Assembly (NCBI RefSeq): GCF_947179165.1
Contig: NC_077242.1
Coordinates: 44,781,097 to 44,845,096, forward strand
Reading direction: 5' to 3'
DNA length: 64,000 nt
From: Solanum dulcamara
Lineage: Eukaryota; Streptophyta; Magnoliopsida; Solanales; Solanaceae
The notes under the pieces were generated by a model. That model was not told the origin of the DNA. It worked only from the letters and a program-made list of their open reading frames with translations, and did no database searches. Both the position numbers and the translations under genes were made by a program. This document shows positions 58,190-64,000 of this stretch, piece after piece; the first letter of the stretch is position 1, and each line of letters starts with the position of its first letter.

Positions 58190-60388
58190 TGTAACATCTC
58201 ATGTTATCCTAGCCTAAACTTAGCTCGATATCATGAGAAAAAATGAGGAAATTGGACTGTGCTAGTAGCTACAAGTCAACCAATGATCATAGAGGATTCT
58301 ATGGATTGTAGGATGGACTCATTGAGTTGACACTAGAAAGGGAAAATTTGGCTAAGTGTGAAGAGGATTTATGATCACCTTATGACTCGTAAGGATATTG
58401 ATGACTCGTAGAAATGAGTCATAGAGTCATTGCCTGATTTCCAAAAAAATATGAGCCTCAGTACTTTTGTTACTATTCAACAAGATGAATCATAAAAAGT
58501 GTTACGATTTGTAGAAATGACTCATAGAAAAGGTTTAGAGACTCAGCAATTCAGGGTCTGAGAAGTTGCCAAGATGAGAGGGGTCTATGACCCATAACAC
58601 TTTTTGTGAGTCATAGACTCAACTTGTAGAATAGTGTATAAAATACAACCCAGTTCTATGACTGGTCTTCTACGACCGGTAGAAATTTCTACCAGTCGTA
58701 GAACTGACCCATAGATGACCAAAACCAATTTCTAATGAAAGGTAGATTCATCTTTTCCCACCCTTCTCAAACCAAAACCCTGACAGTTTAGGACTATTTT
58801 GTGTCCCATATCATTACCCTTAATTCCTACGTTCTTATTAACACTTAGTTTATTTAAGAGCAAGGGTTGGAGAAGAGAAAGAAGCTAGGTTTCACGCGTT
58901 CACTCCCACCTTTCAATCTTTGATTGTTCTTCTATTCCAGGTATGTAAGGCTTATCAGAACATTGGATTAAGTTTGTCTACGTACACTGCATCTTCTTTG
59001 ACTCGAATTGATCCATGAGTTGAGTTCGAATGTTCATATGATTTGAGTTCTTGATGTATCTAAGATTCTAGTGAGTCCTTGTATATGCTCGTAAATTCGA
59101 TTGTGCCTTGTTGATATGATGAGTTGAATATTTGAAATAACTGTTAATGCTTTGATTACCATGAACCCTAATTAAGTATTATATTCAATATTTTTACACA
59201 ATGATTGAGTCTATAAGTTTCATTGGTGAGTGTGAGTGAGAATGAGTCGAATCTAATTGGATTGTAGAAGTCTTTAAATTTATGGTCATTTTGAACTTGA
59301 ACATTTTGGAGTCTAAATTATTGTTGATTCGAAGTCTTGATGAGTCATGCACGAGTTTTGAAATGAGGGCGAAATTAAAGAATTGACGATTGAGATGAGA
59401 TTGAGTTGATTTAAGTCCAATGTTACTAGATGAGATGATTTTCATAATCTGATTTGATTTGAGTCTTATGAGCATATTGATTCTTGGGAGGAGTATCGAG
59501 CACCGAATTGAGTAAGAGTAACTAACAACTCAAACTCAATAAACTACCTAGCCAACATAGGAGAGGAATGAATCGAAAAATCAGATGTTTCCCTTTGTCC
59601 GAAAAGAGGACTCGATTTGATTGATTGTAGATCAAAGATTAGTTGATTCGTCCTTTACTGTGGAAAAATATTGGATGAACATGGCAAGAACATTGGCTTG
59701 TTGTACATCACTGGCTCGTAGGTGGTGGTTGTCGGTTAAGAGAAACTTCAACTTTTAAAATGAGTGGTTGATTGGATGAGTTTGTATTTTTCTAAGTCTA
59801 TTTCTCTTTAAAAGCATTGTTTATTTTAAACTTGCCTTCCTTATTGGGTTAAGTTTATTGTGGAGTTGGTTCTCTTGAGATAAGTTGATTGATGTTGAGT
59901 CTATTGATCATATTCTTCCCCTACTATTCTACATACTCGTACATTCCATGTACTAACGCCATTTGTCCTATATCATTTCATGATGCAAATACAGGTGCTA
60001 GAGATCATCAATAGGTGCTCTGTTAAAGATCTACTTCTTTTCTGATAGTGTTGATACCTTATTGCTTTACAGAGGGATCACATTTATTTTCATCTTTACT
60101 TTGAGTATTTTCTTTTGGGTAGCCATGGACTTGTCATTGGCACCTTCTTGATAGTGATAGAGGCTTCATAGACAGACAGTGAATGTGTTGAGTAAATATT
60201 TTGGTTTTTAAAATTATTATTTGATTTGGAGTTGATCTGGGATCTGTTTCTACATGAATGTCTTTTAAATTTATATTGAGTCTTTCGCTGAATGAATGAA
60301 TGTGTGATTGGACCAAGTGGTTCACTTGGATATCAATAATGGTCTTTAAGTGTTGGCCACACCTATAGTACTCTCTCGAGGCATGATA
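58190..60388 (+). repeat. 5' LTR of element D (2199 bp)
   Basis: Starts TGTAACATCTC at 58190 and ends GAGGCATGATA four bases before the primer site. It contains several GACTCGTAG/CTACGAGTC-type short inverted repeats at 58380-58720. Confidence 0.78.
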
Positions 60389-60392
60389 AATT

Positions 60393-60404
60393 TGTTATCA
60401 AAGC
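60393..60404 (+). other. Primer binding site of element D
   Basis: TGTTATCAAAGC resembles TGGTATCAAAGC or TGGTATCAGAGC of tRNA-Met-primed elements, four bases after the LTR end. Confidence 0.75.
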
Positions 60405-60603
60405 ATAGAGTTCAAGACTCCTATGGTGTCTATGAAGTCATGTCTAGTAGAGTCTTACTTATGGGTGTGTTGTACACCACACTTATAATCACGAGGCTAT
60501 AGGACATTAGGAATTATTTCACTTCTTTATATTCTGAGCTCATGCGAAAGAGTTCAACTCTAAAAGTTCCTTCCTAATTCGTGCATGTACACGTTTGCAG
60601 ATA

Positions 60604-60939
60604 ATGACTCTTAAACGTACCCCTAGTCAAAGGGTCACCACCAACACTGAGATTACACAATCTGAGATGTCACCACCTTTTGGAGTGAGAACTAGGGTCT
60701 GAACTACAATGTCTATTGAAGCACCCCAAGAGCCTACTACTCATCCTACACCAACTTTAGAGGCAGAGTTCCGAGGAGCGATTGCTATGCTCACTCAGTT
60801 GGTAGCTGCCCAAAATGGTAGCCCGAGTTCACCAGCTCCTAACTCTAGTTCTCAAGAGTCATCTGCTGTCATGAGGATTAGATATTTTTTGAGAATAAAT
60901 TCACCCGTTTTTACAGATAATATGTAAAGGTGATATTTA
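60604..60939 (+). pseudogene. Gag N-terminus of element D
   Basis: Starts MTLKRTPSQRV at 60604, one stop at about 60699, then EAEFRGAIAMLTQLVAAQNG, a serine-rich spacer, and the beginning of the capsid motif (YFLRINSPVFTDNM), where the family has RMNPPVFTG. It ends in a stop at 60925. Only the first 110 or so residues remain. Confidence 0.75.
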
Positions 60940-61356
60940 GAGCACGAAAAATGAGGTATTAAATTAGACTCATTGAAGTCGGCAATGCGAACTTGGTTAA
61001 GTTCAGTGTAATTTTTCATTTCCTGTATCGACATGAATTTGTGCTATCCAGAACTCGTGGATCTAGTGCGCACCACACTATTTCATTGAATAAATTCCAA
61101 GTTTTTCAATTAAATCTTAGAAGACAAGTGCGCGACGCGGAGACACTTCCTTATAGTGTATTTTGTCCACATTGTGTTCCCAACTTCTCCTTTGAGCTCC
61201 ACTTTCGATTTGATCATGTTTTGAATGTTTACAATTGGTTGGTTACAACAATACAAAAATGCAATAATATGAACTAAATCTTGGAATTTGCTCTCAACTT
61301 GATCAATGAATTATGTATTTTATTTGTTATTGGGCACATAAATGTACCCAAGATCA
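60940..61356 (-). repeat. Athila/Tat-like 3' LTR fragment
   Basis: On the minus strand an LTR start TGATCTTGGGTACATTTATG (61356 downwards) follows a polypurine tract. It resembles the proposed Athila-like LTR start at 34054. The left limit is uncertain; sequence joins the truncated element D near 60940. Confidence 0.45.
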
Positions 61357-61368
61357 CCACCCCCACAC
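61357..61368 (-). other. Polypurine tract of a minus-strand Athila/Tat-like element
   Basis: Minus strand GTGTGGGGGTGG, preceded by GTTTGAGGACTAACAAAGTT, a characteristic end motif of Athila/Tat interiors. It gives the orientation of the element to the right. Confidence 0.6.
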
Positions 61369-62939
61369 ATATAACTTTGTTAGTCCTCAAACAAACTCTC
61401 AGTTTTATTCCTAAAATAAAAAATCCATGATATACAAAGAACTTCTACCAAACCACAGTGATTTCATAATTAACTTATCTTACAAACACATGTCAAATTT
61501 CTGTTTTAAGCAACTGACTAACTCAACACCACATAGAATCAAGAGTTGACTCAATAATGTAATAACTCACATGGTTTGTTAAATTAAAATTTATGCATAA
61601 TTACCATTTATTCATTAAACATGTGCCCTCACCAAGAAAGAATTTACCCATACTCTCACAGTTAAGTTAGTGGGTATTTAGATAAAATTTTGCTCACTCT
61701 CTCAAATGAAATCACAAGTTTCTCAAGATGAACCATATACTTGCCCTTAGCATATCAAATAGATCTATTAAGGCAGTTAAGACTTAAGGATCACTTAGGA
61801 ATTTTTCAGGATGTAATGTGGGCTAGGGGATGGGTAGGTAGAAATCTGGACATGTATAGTGACTTGGTTCACAAGCGCTTTCAACACATTACATTCTTTA
61901 ATTCCTTTCAAGTACTTCATAACCTTATTCTTACCACTTTATTATTTTGTTAACTTAGCCTTTCACTTCATTATCCGTGTAGAGGAATTTCTTCTTTTCT
62001 TTTCTAACTTCAACCATAATGTGGTTGACATTCTTTTTATTTTCCACAAGCTTGTCTTCCATAACACAAGATTTTATTTCAATTAATTGTACCAATGGTT
62101 TTATTCTTAGTAACCCAAGGTTGTTAACCCCCATCTTTCCACTTTTTCTCTTCCAAAGCGCTTGACTTTTTAGATCAAAATTATGGTCTCAGGAAAAAAT
62201 AAGAATAGGCTTCAAACTAGGCTGCCAAAGAATCAATTCAAAGGCTCAAAAGGGCTAACTAAGGATTTACATTAAGGTTGGTACAACAAGTGATTTTAAA
62301 AAGAGGTGACCAAAGAATTGCGTAGATTCTTTCCCTAAACTCTAAACTTCCTTTGTTTTTACGACTAATACACACAGGACAAGTTCTAGCAGTCAAAAGC
62401 AGCCAGGATTATACAATTAACCTTACTCAAACTGCACATGTTTAATTTCAGAATGACAATTCTTCAAAAAATTTCAACCACAATCACATGAATTCAACAT
62501 TATTCAAAATGTAACACAAAGTCTTAGGTGTCTCAAGTTAGTCAATTTTTCATGTTTTTCAATCATTTCATCTGCTACCTATGCAATCTGATAGTTTGGT
62601 AAAATACTTTATATAAACTATAAATATCTAAAAAGAAAGAGAATTTTTTTATACGATTCAAAGGGACTAGCCATGGCCAAAGAACCGAAAACAAATGCCA
62701 TGAAACCCAAAGTCAGAAAAACAAAAATTTAAACGACATCAAACAATTAAGATAAATAAAAACCAACATTAAAAATAAATCCTACATAAACAAGTACCAA
62801 TCCAAATAAACCACAACATAAATCTAACAAAAGTAACCATAATTTGCAATCGTGATAAACAAAATACCAAACTTAACAAAACTAAACAGATATGGTTTAA
62901 TTAAACAGACTCCACCCCACACTTAGTTGGGCTCTTTCC
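61369..62939 (-). other. Noncoding interior between polypurine tract and transposon ORF
   Basis: AT-rich with short frames only (for example 61741-61953 and 61859-62086, plus strand, resembling no protein I know). Near 62905-62925 the minus strand has AAGTGTGGGGTGGAG, polypurine-like, shortly after the stop codon of the ORF. I see no gene. Confidence 0.4.
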
Positions 62940-64000
62940 TCAGTAGCACAAGTTAGCAGACTTCCCTGTGTACTCATCTATTTGTCCACCAGCATTCAGA
63001 TCTTCCACTGCCAGGGGGTCCATTTCTGTGGCCTCTAAATTTGACTCCACGTCTAAGCTAGTCCTCTTTCTATTCTTATCCGTGGAGATGTCATCTTCAG
63101 TAGGCTCATAAAAACCAGGTCTCAGTCCAAGGACAGCCATCGCATGCTCATTCAATGCATACTGTCTCTCTACCTTATGGAGTTCCTCTTTAGTTAAAGC
63201 TCGCCTACTGGTGTGATATCGTAGCATTTCTAAGCCAAACATGAGGGCTGTGATCATATCCTTATGCCTCGAGGGATCCTGGGTAGTGAGGACTGGGATG
63301 TGAGTGTAGTCGGGCCCCTTGATATTTGTGATATCATAAGAATCTGAGGGAAGAGGGGGGGCATATATTCATGTTATTCTTTAGGGACCCCTACTATTTG
63401 GCATATCTCAGTGATGAGTCCTCCGAATTCAAACCTCCTACCTCGATGGATTCTACACTTCTGGATAGTGGATTTGATAACAACACCAACATTTACATGT
63501 ACCCCTTCCATAAGGGCACAGACCAAGCACACTCTATCCCGCGTTAATTTAATATAGTGGAGGCCTGAAATAAGGTTGTGCATGACAATTTTTACCCATA
63601 CACATGCTTCTTTGTTAAGATACGTGTATGGAAATATGTTGTGGTAGCCTCAAAGACTATAATGTACCCACTTTTTAGTAGACCTAGGCCCACACAAAGT
63701 ATATAGGACATCCCTATAATGCGGTTGAATGTTCAAATCTGTCAAGGCGGTGGTTGGCAGCTCTGGCGTTCCCAATATCTCATTTATTGCCAAGGGAGAT
63801 AGAGGAACATCAACCTCTCGGACTGTGATGTAATGTGTGTGCTGATTAGGTTGATAGTTTGGATAGAATTCCCTTACCACGTGCAAATTGCACGACTTTG
63901 GGTCAGTGAACAAGAAATATATATTTAGTTCCTCTATTCGCCACATTATTTGGGGGTAGTCTTTAGCGAATTTTTCCTCGCCTATTGGCATATCAAAGAG
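62940..64000 (-). pseudogene. Putative plant transposon protein (Transposase_32-like), nearly readable
   Basis: The minus-strand reading enters from beyond the right edge (LFDMPIGEEKFAKDYPQ) and ends at 62940. It matches the putative plant transposon protein domain widespread in Solanaceae repeats: PQIMWRIEELNIYFLF, LHVVREFYPNY, DVPLSPLAINEILGTPELP, HYRDVLYTLCGPRS and TRDRVCLVCALMEGVHVNVG, with GGLITEICQIVGVP and LMFGLEMLRYHTS further on. Only three lesions are visible: a TGA at 63650-63652, a TAA at 63371-63373, and a one-base shift in a run of seven C (plus-strand G, 63355-63361). The acidic tail (to CY) is typical. Extra ORFs of this type occur in Tat/Athila-lineage elements; the polypurine tract downstream fits. 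Biochemical function is unknown. Confidence 0.8.

Larger units (their letters stand above)
58190..60927 (+). mobile_element. Gypsy element D, 5' end only
   Basis: 5' LTR 58190-60388, primer site 60393-60404, leader and the start of gag, after which sequence changes near 60930. The remainder is absent, so the element was truncated by rearrangement. It abuts LTR J of the same family head to head. Confidence 0.75.

Overview
The window is plant nuclear DNA built almost entirely from nested, mostly decayed retrotransposons. I see no intact cellular gene, no tRNA gene and no CRISPR array. The organism is most likely a member of the Solanaceae (pepper, tomato, potato or tobacco type). The evidence is long-LTR chromovirus Ty3/gypsy elements with TGTCACGACCC-type LTR ends, initiator-tRNA-Met primer sites next to the LTRs, an Athila-type element with a tRNA-Asp-like primer site, a TS-like SINE with a TTG-repeat tail, and a putative-plant-transposon (Transposase_32-like) protein. 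I cannot choose a genus from sequence alone.

Layout, left to right. (1) 1-9661, minus strand: a young Tekay/Del-like element with two nearly identical LTRs of about 3.5 kb (the left one cut by the window edge), primer site, polypurine tract, and an interior that lost nearly all gag-pol but keeps a chromodomain trace and a 5S-rRNA-like segment. It sits in (2) 9662-15828, plus strand, the remaining half of a related older element, also with a 5S-like segment. That lies in (3) a minus-strand gypsy element whose protease remnant (15829-16164), gag remnant (19088-20201) and 5' LTR (from 20411) are split by a solo LTR (16170-19082, duplication TTGAT). (4) 21640-34053: a possible LINE remnant, split by gypsy element B (22754-30234, minus) and a solo LTR (31557-33872, duplication ATATA) that carries a small MITE. 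(5) 34054-56786, plus strand: an Athila-like element with LTR, primer site, gag, protease and start of RT. Its LTR is split by a solo LTR (35276-37425, duplication ATTAA). Its protease is split by a 15.5 kb nest: a solo LTR (40202-55741) that itself holds a full-length Tekay-like element (40519-51676, plus) and another solo LTR (52649-55074, duplication ATAAT) with a SINE inside. (6) 56787-60927: two LTRs of one family in opposite orientation, then primer site and gag start. (7) 60940-64000, minus: an Athila/Tat-like LTR fragment and polypurine tract, noncoding DNA, and a nearly readable putative plant transposon protein running off the right edge.

Nothing works together as a pathway. What the window gives is a readable insertion history: perfect or near-perfect 5-bp duplications let the order of events be deduced, and at least five solo LTRs show repeated LTR-LTR recombination. 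The most unusual items are the two 5S-rRNA-like segments inside retrotransposon interiors, the almost identical LTRs around a gutted interior (a non-autonomous element), a perfect palindrome at a deletion junction, several repeated hairpin-like motifs shared among diverged LTRs, and a conserved leader hairpin behind the primer sites. I did not find a convincing new functional system.
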